Assembly (NCBI GenBank): GCA_900756545.1
Contig: CAAEKO010000034.1
Coordinates: forward strand, 1 to 64,000
Source: Clostridia bacterium
Lineage (GTDB): Bacteria; Bacillota; Clostridia; UBA1381
Direction: 5' to 3'
Length of the DNA: 64,000 nt
The notes beneath the pieces are model-generated. The model was not told where the DNA came from. It worked only from the letters and a program-made list of their open reading frames with translations, and did not search any database. Below, one piece after another: positions 46,001 to 54,800 of this stretch (its first letter is position 1; every line of letters starts with the position of its first letter). Position numbers and translations under genes: made by a program.

Positions 46001-46201
46001 GATCAAGCCTCCGACCGGGCATACCGTATCGGGCAGACCAAGGCTGTACAGGTCATTAAGCTTGCCGCCCGCGGCTCTATTGAAGAACAGATCATCAGGC
46101 TGCAGGAAAAAAAGCGGCATTTAGCCGACGGCGTGATCCGAGCTAACAGCGCTATGATTTCCAGTCTATCGCAAGAGGAGATCTTAGCCTTGTTCCAGTG
46201 A
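43082..46201 (+). CDS. SWIM zinc finger SNF2-family helicase/ATPase
   Basis: Encodes 1039 aa from TTG 43082 (AGGAGG upstream). An N-terminal SWIM zinc finger is visible (C65-x-C67 ... C77-x-H79), then about 500 residues of accessory sequence with the bacterial SNF2-associated domain. The RecA-like core starts near residue 590: motif I DDMGLGKT, motif II DEAQH, motif III LTGTPVENSL, and the C-terminal helicase motifs VFLISLKAGGTGLNLT and DRAYRIGQTKAVQVIKL. Such proteins translocate on double-stranded DNA using ATP and remodel protein-DNA complexes. A housekeeping-type gene in many Firmicutes; precise role unclear. Confidence 0.94.
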   Translation: MKITDEEIKRICSATMYKRGLEYYKEGRVHIRLREESAVSAWIDGSETYNVRIMFQDDKIQDCLCTCPYYQTMGSPCKHIVATLKLRQSELAEGEIFRDDNDRIASMLCNAFEKNATPKKKLHLGLVLYITKDAQRVCKYAAALKIGEDVPELIRGAENFLDCYINGRVFKLSKHQSLELIQYEFEDADRAVLQVLSEAYQNMAVNSPVYTQRLGETTFGPLTMARLLPLLEHIDCTYVIDGIVQPELRVRHENPDILVDVSASGEEINISVWESGLALLPDGSWFFYEGDIFHTTPDWRQWFMPIYRSLIWESRTQIDFKGENAIRFAAGVLPQLRGKQGVITAGLEDMVIDEAPKFSLYFDRYGDGICCVVIAYYGAVSLRLPTAVQPNSKIIIRDIEKESEILSYFSGFTLRNETFYLADEDSLYTFLFHSFPILQELADVHTSDAFLSMRIADPPSIQSSVRLNTQVDLLEFSFQSSLSAAEIIGILQAIRMKSPYYRLPDGKFLNLKERALPGLSLLDSLGFEDRDVQNGTKPLSKFHLLYLSGLVQTGAVTANPEFMQFIRDIRSIRANIPPELDKVLRDYQKDGVHWMKQLTELGFGGILADDMGLGKTLQVIAFVLSEKPSRPALIVTPSALTYNWLNEINRFAPDARAKIIDGLREEREEKLKKLDGYDFIITSYPLLRRDLPVYRALTFSFFFIDEAQHIKNPQTMSAKGVKKIQADHYFALTGTPVENSLTELWSIFDFVMRGYLYSHKEFIEKFEKPVVKDNDQAALTDLQRRIRPFILRRMKEDVLSELPEKIENTVYADFEPEQRKLYEAFMATARSEVDAILQTGDSRMRILTLLMRLRQICCHPRLFDENYTKESGKLLLLEELLSSAIASGHRVLLFSQFTSMLSIIQKRLDKKEITYFYLDGSTPSSQRTEMASRFNAGEKNVFLISLKAGGTGLNLTGADMVIHYDPWWNPAVMDQASDRAYRIGQTKAVQVIKLAARGSIEEQIIRLQEKKRHLADGVIRANSAMISSLSQEEILALFQ

Positions 46202-46281
46202 TGCATAATTTCAAATCACCGCATAAATAATACATAACAAAAGAAAATACACGGCAATAGTATGCCGGAAAGGACGGTCTT

Positions 46282-47115
46282 ATGTTTAAAATCGGAAGTC
46301 ATATTTCAGCCTCAAAAGGATATTATGCCATGGGCAGACAGGCATTGGAAATGGGTGCGAATACCTTCGCCTTTTTCACTCGGAATCCTCGCGGGGGAGC
46401 GGCTAAAGCCATTGATATGGCGGATATCGAAAAATTTCTGGCTTTGATCCGGAAGCATGATTTCGCACCCATCGTGGCCCACGCCCCCTATACTCTGAAC
46501 GCCTGCGCCGCCAAGCCCGACCTTCGGGAATTTGCCCGGAACACTATGGCGGATGATCTCCGCCGCATGGAGCTTATCCCCGGAAATTACTATAACTTTC
46601 ATCCCGGCAGTCATGTACAGCAGGGCGCCGAAACCGGCATACAACTAATCGCGGATATGCTCAACACTATTCTCGGCCCCAACCAATCTACGATCGTCCT
46701 GTTGGAAACTATGGCGGGCAAAGGCAGTGAGGTAGGCCGCAGCTTTGAAGAGCTTCGGGCGATTCTGGACAAGGTAGAATTAAAAGAAAAAATGGGCGTA
46801 TGCCTGGACACCTGCCATGTATGGGACGGGGGATACGATATTGTCAATGATTTAGACTGTGTACTGAATGAATTTGACCGGGTGATCGGATTGGAAAATC
46901 TACGTGCGGTCCATCTGAACGACACCATGAATCCCTTAGCAGCACATAAGGACCGTCATGCCAAAATTGGCGAGGGCCATTTGGGGCTGGAGGCGATCGG
47001 GCGGATCATCAACCATCCTGTCCTGCGCGACTTGCCCTTCGTACTGGAAACCCCCAATGATGTAGACGGATATGCCAAGGAAATCGCTTTATTGAAAACC
47101 TTATATCAAGACTAA
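46282..47115 (+). CDS. nfo: Endonuclease IV (AP endonuclease)
   Basis: Encodes 277 aa with the TIM-barrel and Zn-ligand motifs of the family: FHPGSHV (His ligand region), LETMAGKGSEVG, GVCLDTCHVWDGGYD, VHLNDTMNPLAAHKDRHAKIG and FVLETPND. It cleaves 5' of abasic sites in base excision repair. Standard size; RBS AAAGGA. It follows the SNF2 helicase gene by 80 bp and ends before a terminator. Confidence 0.96.
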   Translation: MFKIGSHISASKGYYAMGRQALEMGANTFAFFTRNPRGGAAKAIDMADIEKFLALIRKHDFAPIVAHAPYTLNACAAKPDLREFARNTMADDLRRMELIPGNYYNFHPGSHVQQGAETGIQLIADMLNTILGPNQSTIVLLETMAGKGSEVGRSFEELRAILDKVELKEKMGVCLDTCHVWDGGYDIVNDLDCVLNEFDRVIGLENLRAVHLNDTMNPLAAHKDRHAKIGEGHLGLEAIGRIINHPVLRDLPFVLETPNDVDGYAKEIALLKTLYQD

Positions 47116-47154
47116 TAAGCCACAGGGTATATATGGGGTTTTGGCGGATATTTT

Positions 47155-47186
47155 AAAGGGAAACGCGGAAAGCGCTTCCCTTTTTA
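47155..47186 (+). terminator. Terminator of nfo
   Basis: AAAGGGAAACGC/GCGCTTCCCTTT with one mismatch and a T-run. Near-identical to the valS terminator at 34296, part of the duplicated unit. Confidence 0.88.
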
Positions 47187-47194
47187 TAGTCTCA

Positions 47195-47494
47195 TTACAG
47201 CTTTCTGCCGCAGTTTACGCAATAATGCTGCCCTTTCCGGGCAGGATAGCCGCAGTCTAGGCATTTTATCGGGTGAAAGCCACCTTTTTTCTGAATGCCC
47301 GCAAACAGGAACAACACGCCGAACAAAATAATCACGGCGCTGACAAACAGCTCAATTCCATAGGTTTCCCTTCTGATTTGCGCGTAATATACGCCATAAG
47401 CGGCATAATCCGGCATAGACGCTTTATGCCATGTAACGGCGTCTAATCCGATAATGATTCCCTGCAGAATCACGATCAAACCAAAAATAACCAT
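47195..47494 (-). CDS. Small zinc-ribbon membrane protein (intact paralogue)
   Basis: Encodes 99 aa from ATG 47494 (GGAGG 6 nt upstream). A first helix (MVIFGLIVILQGIIIGL), the segment MPDYAAYGVYYAQIR, a second helix (ELFVSAVIILFGVLFLFAGI) and a C-terminal zinc ribbon with CLDCGY and CVNCGR. Its pseudogene sits behind valS at 34339-34639 with matching promoter, terminator and 5' leader. A longer in-frame reading to 47686 passes through the leader and is probably untranslated. Role unknown; perhaps an envelope sensor. Its position directly after a terminator in both places suggests a passenger inserted downstream of host genes. Confidence 0.8.
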   Translation of the reverse strand: MVIFGLIVILQGIIIGLDAVTWHKASMPDYAAYGVYYAQIRRETYGIELFVSAVIILFGVLFLFAGIQKKGGFHPIKCLDCGYPARKGQHYCVNCGRKL

Positions 47495-47703
47495 GACATA
47501 CCTCCAAAAATAAAAAAGTGCGCAGCCGAAGCCACGCACCGAAAAACGCATGACTCTGCTGACGCGACTCAGTTTTACACCTAACAATAGTATGCAAAAT
47601 AGAGCATGCATTTTTAACAAATTAAAAATGCCTACTATTGTCAGGGGAACCGTATTAGACTGAGTCGCAAAATTATTGTAACACAACTTTCTATAATTTT
47701 CAA
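47495..47703 (-). promoter_or_regulatory. Promoter and structured 5' leader of the zinc-ribbon gene
   Basis: Minus strand TTGAAA (47698-47703), 17 bp, TACAAT (47675-47680). The leader of about 170 nt contains an inverted repeat (CTGACAATAGTA paired with TACTATTGTTAG, with TTTTTAA/TTAAAAA between) and, 15 nt before the ribosome site, GTGCG...CGCAC followed by six T: a possible attenuator. The copy behind valS lacks this roughly 110-nt insert. The mechanism is inferred. Confidence 0.55.
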
Positions 47704-47750
47704 GCGTTTTTTTAACTCTAAATTTTGTACAATAAAAAGTGCGCAGCCGA
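47513..47750. repeat. 17-bp direct repeat pair flanking the zinc-ribbon leader
   Basis: AAAAAGTGCGCAGCCGA occurs at 47513-47529 and again at 47734-47750 in the same orientation. The second copy sits at the edge of the AT-rich element. It could mark an insertion boundary or be a duplicated terminator arm. Confidence 0.55.
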
Positions 47751-47844
47751 TGTTAAATGACGATAAGGAAGAAAGGTAAAAATGTGTTATACAGCCGGAT
47801 TGATAGGATATTGCAGTAAATAAAATTTTTTGGAGGATTTTACA

Positions 47845-48216
47845 ATGAAATCAATATTTGAACAAAACGGCGGAACATATACGAAAGTCGGAGATTGCTA
47901 TATTCCTAATATCACCGTACCAGACACAAAGAAATACAATATTGGTAAATACGGAAATTTGCGAAAAACATTCTTGAAAGAACATCACAAATCCTATTAC
48001 ACAATTCTTTTTATGGAAGGCAATTTGTTTGAACATCTTGCAGAGATTGACGAAACCTGCCATAGTTGCTTGAAAGATATGATAACGAAAATGGCACAGC
48101 AAGAGGATGTTACGGAAAAGTTAAAAGCAACAGACCAAATGGAATGGGTACGAAGAATGAATAGTATTCACAGCAGAGCAGAAGAAATCGTGTTGAATAA
48201 ATATGTTTACAAATAA
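47845..48216 (+). CDS. TnpV-family transposon protein
   Basis: Encodes 123 aa from ATG 47845 (GGAGG 8 nt upstream). The sequence (YTKVGDCYIPNITVPD, GKYGNLRKTFLKEHH, LFEHLAEIDETC) matches the TnpV family found in Clostridia mobilizable transposons, as recalled; the function is not known. A terminator follows. First recognisable gene of the AT-rich element, which supports mobile origin of what follows. Confidence 0.85.
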   Translation: MKSIFEQNGGTYTKVGDCYIPNITVPDTKKYNIGKYGNLRKTFLKEHHKSYYTILFMEGNLFEHLAEIDETCHSCLKDMITKMAQQEDVTEKLKATDQMEWVRRMNSIHSRAEEIVLNKYVYK

Positions 48217-48224
48217 ATAAAACC

Positions 48225-48260
48225 AAATCTCACAGTTGTCTTTCTTCTGTGAGATTTTTT
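48225..48260 (+). terminator. Terminator of tnpV
   Basis: AAATCTCACAG/CTGTGAGATTT with an 11-nt loop and T-run. Confidence 0.88.
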
Positions 48261-48293
48261 ATATGGCATTTTGTAGAAATTAAGTGCATTTTA

Positions 48294-48322
48294 TTGCTAT
48301 TATTGTAGAATTATGGTATAAT
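48294..48322 (+). promoter_or_regulatory. Promoter of the two-gene RES module
   Basis: TTGCTA (48294-48299), 17 bp, TATAAT (48317-48322), 22 nt before the ATG. Confidence 0.8.
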
Positions 48323-48344
48323 TAGTATCATTGGAGGTGTTAGC

Positions 48345-49076
48345 ATGAAAGACATTATTAATATAATATCAGAAATTTGTTCTATACTGGGATTTATTAT
48401 ATCCCTTTTTATAGCATCAAAACTTATTAAAAATTCTAATTCAAACAACGAAAATGAGGGCGAAATTTTTCAAGGCGAAGGAACTCAAACAGTGGTAAAA
48501 GATCATTCGGCAACGGGAAATTCTAGTGTTATACATAACGAGTATAAAGATGCTATTATCTATGGGGAAATAGATAATAAGCCAGTATTAACTCAAAAAT
48601 CATATCCGATTAGCACAGATAACATCACAAAATACAGACAAAACATATCTGATTTATCGTCGGAAATGGTAACTGCTAACAATAATAATATGATATTGTC
48701 CGCAAACTTTGTGGGTGTTGATTTTAATGAAAATGATACAAGTTTTATTGGATATTGTATAAAATCTTTACCGCTTAAAGATTGGCGAAGTTTTATAGAA
48801 GAAGATTATTGTTTATCTTTTGAATATGAAAGAACAGGGACAATTAACGAGTTTTTTATTGAATTTAAGAACTGTCCTATAAACAAGAAGATTCTTAATT
48901 TGAAAGTGATACCTACACATGAGAAGCAAACATTTGTTATAAGATTAAAAGATTTTGAAAATGTAATAGAAGATTGGAAATCTGTTGATGAAATATGTAT
49001 TGTATTTTTTCCTAATAAATCAAAAAAAGTTTATGGTACAGTATCTATTTATGACTTAAAAATATGTATTAAATAA
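48345..49076 (+). CDS. Membrane-anchored protein of unknown function, first gene of the RES module
   Basis: Encodes 243 aa, start after GGAGGTG. One N-terminal membrane helix (about 5-27, ISEICSILGFIISLFIAS) is followed by a polar Asn/Gly-rich stretch (GEGTQTVVKDHSATGNSSVI), then a C-terminal beta-rich domain (about 110-243) whose strands (SFEYERTGTINEFFIEF, TFVIRLKDFEN, EICIVFFPN, TVSIYDLKICIK) recall galactose-binding-type jelly rolls. No named family recognised. It is transcribed with the RES-domain gene 13 bp downstream, so it may anchor, sense for, or neutralise that protein; inference from linkage. Confidence 0.7.
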   Translation: MKDIINIISEICSILGFIISLFIASKLIKNSNSNNENEGEIFQGEGTQTVVKDHSATGNSSVIHNEYKDAIIYGEIDNKPVLTQKSYPISTDNITKYRQNISDLSSEMVTANNNNMILSANFVGVDFNENDTSFIGYCIKSLPLKDWRSFIEEDYCLSFEYERTGTINEFFIEFKNCPINKKILNLKVIPTHEKQTFVIRLKDFENVIEDWKSVDEICIVFFPNKSKKVYGTVSIYDLKICIK

Positions 49077-49089
49077 TTGGAGGTGCATT

Positions 49090-50214
49090 ATGATTATTGA
49101 TATTTCTGATACTACTTTTAAAGACCTTTTAAAAGATGAAAAATTATATTTACCAATTCGCTGGGATGGTAGCGACTTTCCAACTACACTACATTCTTTA
49201 TTTAATTATTACATGAAGAAATTAGAGTTTCTTGTAAATGAGGAAGACCGTTACACGCCATATGTACGTGTAGATAGACATGAGATTAAAAGAGTATGCG
49301 GATTAATTGTAAAAGCTGTAGAACACTACTTAAATGGTTTTCCCTCAAAATCTTATGAAACATTTAACAGAGCAATGCGAGTATTAATGAATACTCCATT
49401 AAAGGTTTATCAAAAGAGTGTTATGGAACATTTTGACAAATCGGTCAATTGCTATGATGACGATGAATTAAAGCTATATCGCGTTACCTGTGTTTCTGAC
49501 AATAAGCCTTATGACAGAAAGCGAGTATTTCATACACCATACAATATGAGGTCTAAAGTATCTACAAGCAGATATAGTATCGCAGGCTATCCGAGTTTAT
49601 ATTTAGGAACATCATTAGAGTTATGTTGTGAAGAAATCCACTTAAATCCATATAAAGATTTTGCTTTGGCTTCTGCTTTTAAACTTGAAAGAACGCTTGA
49701 ATATACAAATACTAATATTAGTGTAATAGAATTGGGGGTTAAACCGCAAGATTTTATAGGATTAGAGCCTACAAACGAAAGGACTCGCAGAACTATTCCT
49801 CGTGATTTATTAAAAGATAAAACTGTTAAATCAGCATACTTGCTTTGGTATCCTTTGATTGCAGCCTGCTCTTTTATAAGGACAAACAAAAATGATCCGT
49901 TTGCTGCTGAATACATAATACCTCAACTATTAATGCAATGGGTTCGTAATGAAATGAGTTCTTCGCCCCAAGATGAGTATGACCAACTGATTGGAATACG
50001 ATATTTTTCTTGTGCGTCAATTAAATCATCTGATATGGGATTCAATTATGTATTCCCTACAAGCGGACAGCAAAAATCAGCAGAACTTCCTTATTGTTCT
50101 GTTTTAACAAAATCTTTTAAGTTGACCACCCCGAAATATATTCACGAATATGATAATATTGACTCTTGCGAATGGAAATTAAGAAAATCAAAGGATTTCG
50201 ATTTTATTAATTAG
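49090..50214 (+). CDS. RES-domain protein (candidate NAD-targeting effector)
   Basis: Encodes 374 aa; GGAGGTG precedes the ATG. An N-terminal helical half (1-145) is followed by a RES-like domain (about 150-330): LYRVTC supplies the first conserved Arg, SKVSTSRYSIAGYPSLYLGT the G...LYLA-type strand, and LELCCEEIH the conserved Glu helix. Known: RES proteins (often with Xre/DUF2384 antitoxins) fold like ADP-ribosyltransferases and several degrade NAD+. Here no such antitoxin is present; instead the partner is a membrane protein. Longer than minimal RES toxins. Function as toxin or defence effector is inferred. A terminator follows. Confidence 0.65.
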   Translation: MIIDISDTTFKDLLKDEKLYLPIRWDGSDFPTTLHSLFNYYMKKLEFLVNEEDRYTPYVRVDRHEIKRVCGLIVKAVEHYLNGFPSKSYETFNRAMRVLMNTPLKVYQKSVMEHFDKSVNCYDDDELKLYRVTCVSDNKPYDRKRVFHTPYNMRSKVSTSRYSIAGYPSLYLGTSLELCCEEIHLNPYKDFALASAFKLERTLEYTNTNISVIELGVKPQDFIGLEPTNERTRRTIPRDLLKDKTVKSAYLLWYPLIAACSFIRTNKNDPFAAEYIIPQLLMQWVRNEMSSSPQDEYDQLIGIRYFSCASIKSSDMGFNYVFPTSGQQKSAELPYCSVLTKSFKLTTPKYIHEYDNIDSCEWKLRKSKDFDFIN

Positions 50215-50246
50215 CAAATAGTCGCATTTTAAACCACTAACAAAAT

Positions 50247-50282
50247 ACCTCTTGCAGTAGGAAAATTGCAAGAGGTTTTTTT
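50247..50282 (+). terminator. Terminator of the RES module
   Basis: ACCTCTTGCA/TGCAAGAGGT with a 10-nt loop and a T7 run. Confidence 0.9.
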
Positions 50283-50583
50283 GTGTATTCAATTATCACT
50301 CAATTTATACTCAATGGAAATAACCGATTCATCTGTTATAGTTATAATACAAGTTTGCAAACTTATTCAGTCCGTAAACTAAATATTTTCGGACAATGTA
50401 AAATTCGGCATTATTACTGGATTTTACGGCTGTTTATATTTAATGACAGCATAATATGTTAAAATAATTATAGCACATAAACTGCGGAAAATCAAGCATT
50501 TAGGGGATTTTCTCCCTTTTGCACAAGAAATATTTTATTTTATTCTCCGTCAGTATTGTAGTCAGATGAAAGGAAGTGTTATC
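50283..50583. other. Gene-free stretch before the integrase
   Basis: No gene. It contains the left copy of the 27-bp inverted repeat (50370-50396) and directly beside it a small hairpin (GTAAAAT/ATTTTAC, near 50398-50430), then AT-rich leader sequence to the integrase ribosome site. Confidence 0.55.
50370..50396 (+). repeat. 27-bp inverted repeat, left copy
   Basis: Begins GTCCGTAAACTAAATA and ends TTTTCGGACAA; itself partly palindromic (GTCCG...CGGAC). Its exact reverse complement is at 51691-51717, so the pair frames the integrase remnant. Confidence 0.85.
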
Positions 50584-51633
50584 ATGGGTCGCAGAGGCGA
50601 AAATATCTATAAACGCAAAGACGGTCGGTATGAGGGCAGATACATAAAATATTATGATATGTCCGGAAAGGCTGTTTACGGATATATTTATTCCAAAAGC
50701 TATACAGAAATCAAGGAAAAAGTCGCAAAATGTAAAACAGAAAGACATTCAGCATATAAAGGCTCAAACACCTTGCTTTGCGATTGGCTTGAAATATGGT
50801 TGATGTCGCAAGGGGTATTAAAACCTACAACTCAAAGAGTTTATAAAAGCCATATTAAAAACCATATCAATCCGCAAATTGGTAATATTCCGCTAAAAAA
50901 GCTAAATACCGAAATTTTGCAGAATTTTATAAACAGTTTGGAGTTGTCAGCTTCAACGATAAAAACAGTATTCAGTACATTAAAATCTGCACTATCAGAA
51001 GCAGAGGACAAGGGATTTATAACATGTATGGAGTAAGGTTAAATTACCCAAAAAGGATATATCAATAGTTCGAGTATTATCGACAGCAGAACAGCAACGG
51101 CTTGAAAAGGCATTAACAGACATGCAGATATAGGTATTTTAATTTGTTTGTATACAGGACTTCGTATTGGTGAATTATGTGCATTAAAATGGAATGATAT
51201 TAACTTTGAATTATCTACATTAACCGTCAACGGAACACAAGCCCGAACAGAAAATGGTGTTGAAATTATATCTCCAAAGAGCAAGACATCAAAAAGAGAA
51301 ATTCCTATACCGCCGTTTCTTCTTGATAAAATCAAGTCACTACCACGAAAAGGTGAGTTTGTCATTTCAAAGTACGGAAAGCCTTTTGATGTCCGCACTT
51401 ACAGGCGGCATTTCAAAAAAGTATTGAAAAAAGCAAATTTGCCGGATATAAAATTCCATTCTCTGCGGCATACATTTTCAACCCGTGCTTTGGAGGTGGG
51501 TATGGATTATAAAACCTTATCGGAAATACTCGGTCATTCGTCTGTAGCAATTACCCTTGATTTATATGCACATTCTCTCAAAGAGCATAAGAAAAAGCAG
51601 ATGTGCAAGCTCGGTGAAATTTTTAATTCGTAG
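50584..51633 (+). pseudogene. Tyrosine recombinase/integrase with two frameshifts
   Basis: Start ATG 50584 (GGAAG upstream; MGRRGENIYKRKDGRY opens a typical Arm-binding domain). The first frame ends at 51036. Homologous reading continues in another frame (WSKVKLPKKDISIVRVLST...RLEKALTD, about 51026-51120) and, after a further one-base loss near 51118-51122, in a third (ADIGILICLYTGLRIGELCALKW from about 51122 to 51633). All catalytic residues of the C-terminal domain remain: Arg in TGLRIGE, HxxR in HSLRHTFS, His in LGHSS and Tyr in LDLYAH. So the gene was a phage/transposon integrase and is now broken, unless sequencing error or programmed frameshifting is involved. Confidence 0.85.
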
Positions 51634-51650
51634 TCAAAATTTGTAGTCAA

Positions 51651-51692
51651 AAAAGCGTAAAGGCTGATAAAGTCAACGCCTTTACGCTTTTT
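51651..51692 (+). terminator. Terminator of the integrase
   Basis: A perfect 14-bp stem (AAAAGCGTAAAGGC/GCCTTTACGCTTTT) with a 13-nt loop; its T-run touches the right inverted repeat. Confidence 0.9.
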
Positions 51693-51717
51693 GTCCGAAA
51701 ATATTTAGTTTACGGAC
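51691..51717 (-). repeat. 27-bp inverted repeat, right copy
   Basis: Exact reverse complement of 50370-50396 (reads TTGTCCGAAAATATTTAG...CGGAC on the plus strand). Identity stops sharply at both ends. Confidence 0.85.
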
Positions 51718-51814
51718 AAATGGTAAATATATGTTTTCGTTATTACTACCTTATATGGCTACTATCAACTTTTTTACAAATAATATACAAAAATTCAGAG
51801 AAAGGAATATAAAA

Positions 51815-51832
51815 ATGTTTGACACTTCATAA
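51815..51832 (+). CDS. Five-codon leader ORF before the surface gene
   Basis: ATG TTT GAC ACT TCA TAA (MFDTS) preceded by AAAGGAA at a normal spacing, 54 nt upstream of the surface protein start. Could be a regulatory mini-ORF or chance. Confidence 0.3.
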   Translation: MFDTS

Positions 51833-51885
51833 AAGACTAATAAAGATTATAATGATAAAAATTACTAATAGAAGGAGAAATAAAT

Positions 51886-54800
51886 ATGAAAAAACTAATA
51901 AGCTTATTTTTAACTTTATGTATTACAATAACTATGTTTTCGACTTTTGTTCTGACAGCTTATGCAGAAAATGGTACTTGCGGGGATAATGCATTTTGGA
52001 AAATAGAAAACGGTGTTTTGACAATATCCGGAAGCGGAAAGGTTGAAGGTGTTCAATTTAATGGGAAAGACTTCCACACTGTCATATTTGATGATGGAAT
52101 TACCAGTATTAATCGGGAAATTTTTAGCGGTTGTTATCAGCTTTCTAAGGTTACATTACCAAAAAATTTGGTTTATATTCCTTATAAAGCCTTTTACAAT
52201 TGCTATTCATTAAGAGAAATAGTGATTCCCGAAAAGGTATCACAAATTGCAGCGTTGGCATTTGCAGAAACATCTTTAGATAGCATCACAATACCGAAAA
52301 GCATGTTGCTTATAGGTCAGCAAGCATTTGCTGTTGCGACAGGCTGGACTATTGATGGCGTTGAATATACAGGAATTAAAGATATATATTATAATGGTAC
52401 ACAGCAACAGTGGAACAATATTAAAATCATTTCTGGGAAAGAAGATATCTATGGATATCAGACCGATAACAGCGAATTAAATAAAGCGACAATACATTAT
52501 AATAATGATATTTCTTACTCGGGGAAATGTGGCGACAATGCAACATGGAAAATAGAAAATAACACATTGTATATTTCAGGAACTGGTGAGATGAATGCTT
52601 ACTGTAACCTCGAAAAGGGATGGACATATCCTGAGTGGTTGGCATATGATTATGATACAATCCAAGTAAATGAAGGTATAACTAAAATAGGAATGTGTGC
52701 ATTTGATGAAACAATTGTTCCAATGGGCTTAACATTCGAATGGGGTTCTCTTACTGAAGAACAAATTGAAGAAAACCAGCTATATCAATTTGATAACGGT
52801 AACTTTTATTTTAACAGAGACCATGTGAAAAAAGTTATTTTACCTAAATCTCTTTCAACTATAAGTTCAGAAGCATTTTGGAAATGTAACAAATTGACTG
52901 ATGTATACTACGCAGGCACAGAAACGGAGTGGAACAACATTGAAATCAGCACCAATAACGAATCACTGTTAAATGCAGAAATTCATTACAGCACTCAGAA
53001 TGGCAATAAGAATTTTACGGGAATTACTTTTGAAGATAAGTTTTTCGAATATGACGGTTCAGAAAAGACATTATTAATTTCCGGCACATTGCCCGGCGAT
53101 GCATCGGTAAGATATATCAACAACAAGGCTATCCAAGGCGGCGAATATACTGCTACTGCTATCATAACTGCCGATGGATATAACACACTCACATTGACAG
53201 CAACGATGACGATAGGATTTAGAGTAAATAATGTGATTTTACCGCTTGAAGGATATGAAATAGGAAAGCCATGGGATAATTGTTGGACTTTTGCACAAAA
53301 TGTATATCAAGAAATTTGGGGATCGGCCAAGGGCGAAGACCTACTTCGCAGTCTTGATACAGAAGATAAAAAAATAACAGAAAAGAATGTTAGAAATTTT
53401 ATATTGTCTTCTGAACTCGGAGCAAATATCCGATTGGAAGATGGTGAAGATATAAATATCCATTCGTTAATTTTAGTTCAGAAAGATAATGATGGATTTA
53501 CGGTATATCATGGAAACTATAATGAAGCAATTTATTTTACTCGTTATACTTATTCTGAGTTTGCAGAACATTATGCAGACTATAAATATTTTGCATACAT
53601 CAATTTCCCGAATGCACCAGAATACAGTAAAGCACCTCAAAGCATTACATTGGAAAACATTCCATCAAAAACATATGGTGACGCTCCGTTTGCATTGACA
53701 GTAACACCTGATGCTACTGCAAATCTGACAAACTTTACATATGACTCAAGCGATAAAAATGTTGCTACAGTAGATGAAAGTGGCAATGTAACAATCGTTG
53801 GCGCCGGTGAAACAATTATTAGCGTTACAGAATCTGGTAATGAAGAATACGCAAAGACAACAGTCACAAAGAAATTGACTGTTAATAAAAAAGCATTGGA
53901 AATTAAGGTTGACGATGTTACAATCACTTATGGTGATGAAATAGATACAAATATTACTTATACAGGCTTTATTGATGGTGAAGATGAAACTGTATTGACA
54001 AAGGCTGTTGAAGTTGGCGGATATTCTGCAAAGCCAAATGTCGGTGAGTATGACATCATTTTAAGCGGAGCAGAAGCAGCTAACTATGAAATCAGTTATG
54101 TAAAAGCGAAATTAACTGTAAATAAGAAAGATGTGACTGTTACACAGTTAAAAGTATTTGATAAAGCTGCGGACACAACAACCGATGCTACAATAAACAC
54201 ATCAAGCTTGGTAATTGATGGTATGGTTTTAGGTGATGATATTACTATTGACTTCACAAATGCGGTTGCTACATTTGAAACAGCAGAAGTGGGTAATGAT
54301 ATTGTTGTCACTATTACTGCTCTGAAACTCGTTGGAACTCATGCAGAAAATTATAATTTGACAAATACTGAAATTGAAACTACCGCATCAATTAAAGAAA
54401 CAATTACTGCTTCCGATATTGCGGCACAGATAACTGCACTTTCTGTCGTTAAAGATTCTACTGAAATTATATTACCTAATGTCCCTGCCGGATACAAAAT
54501 TACACTAAAAGCTTCCGATAATGAAGATGTAGTAAAAACTGATGGAAGTGTTGCTCCTGTTGAAAATGATACACAGGTTGGGTTGACATTTACTGTAACA
54601 AATGAAGCCGATGAAACTGATGTTGCGGATACCGCTGTAATTAATGTCATAATTCCTGCTGCAACAAAGATTAACATTGCTGTAACAGCCGAAGCAAATG
54701 GTACCGTTACAGGAAGTGGTGAATATCTTAAAAACTCTAATGTAACTGTTGCTGCTACCCCTAATAGCGGTTATAAGTTCAGCGGTTGGTATAACGGAGA

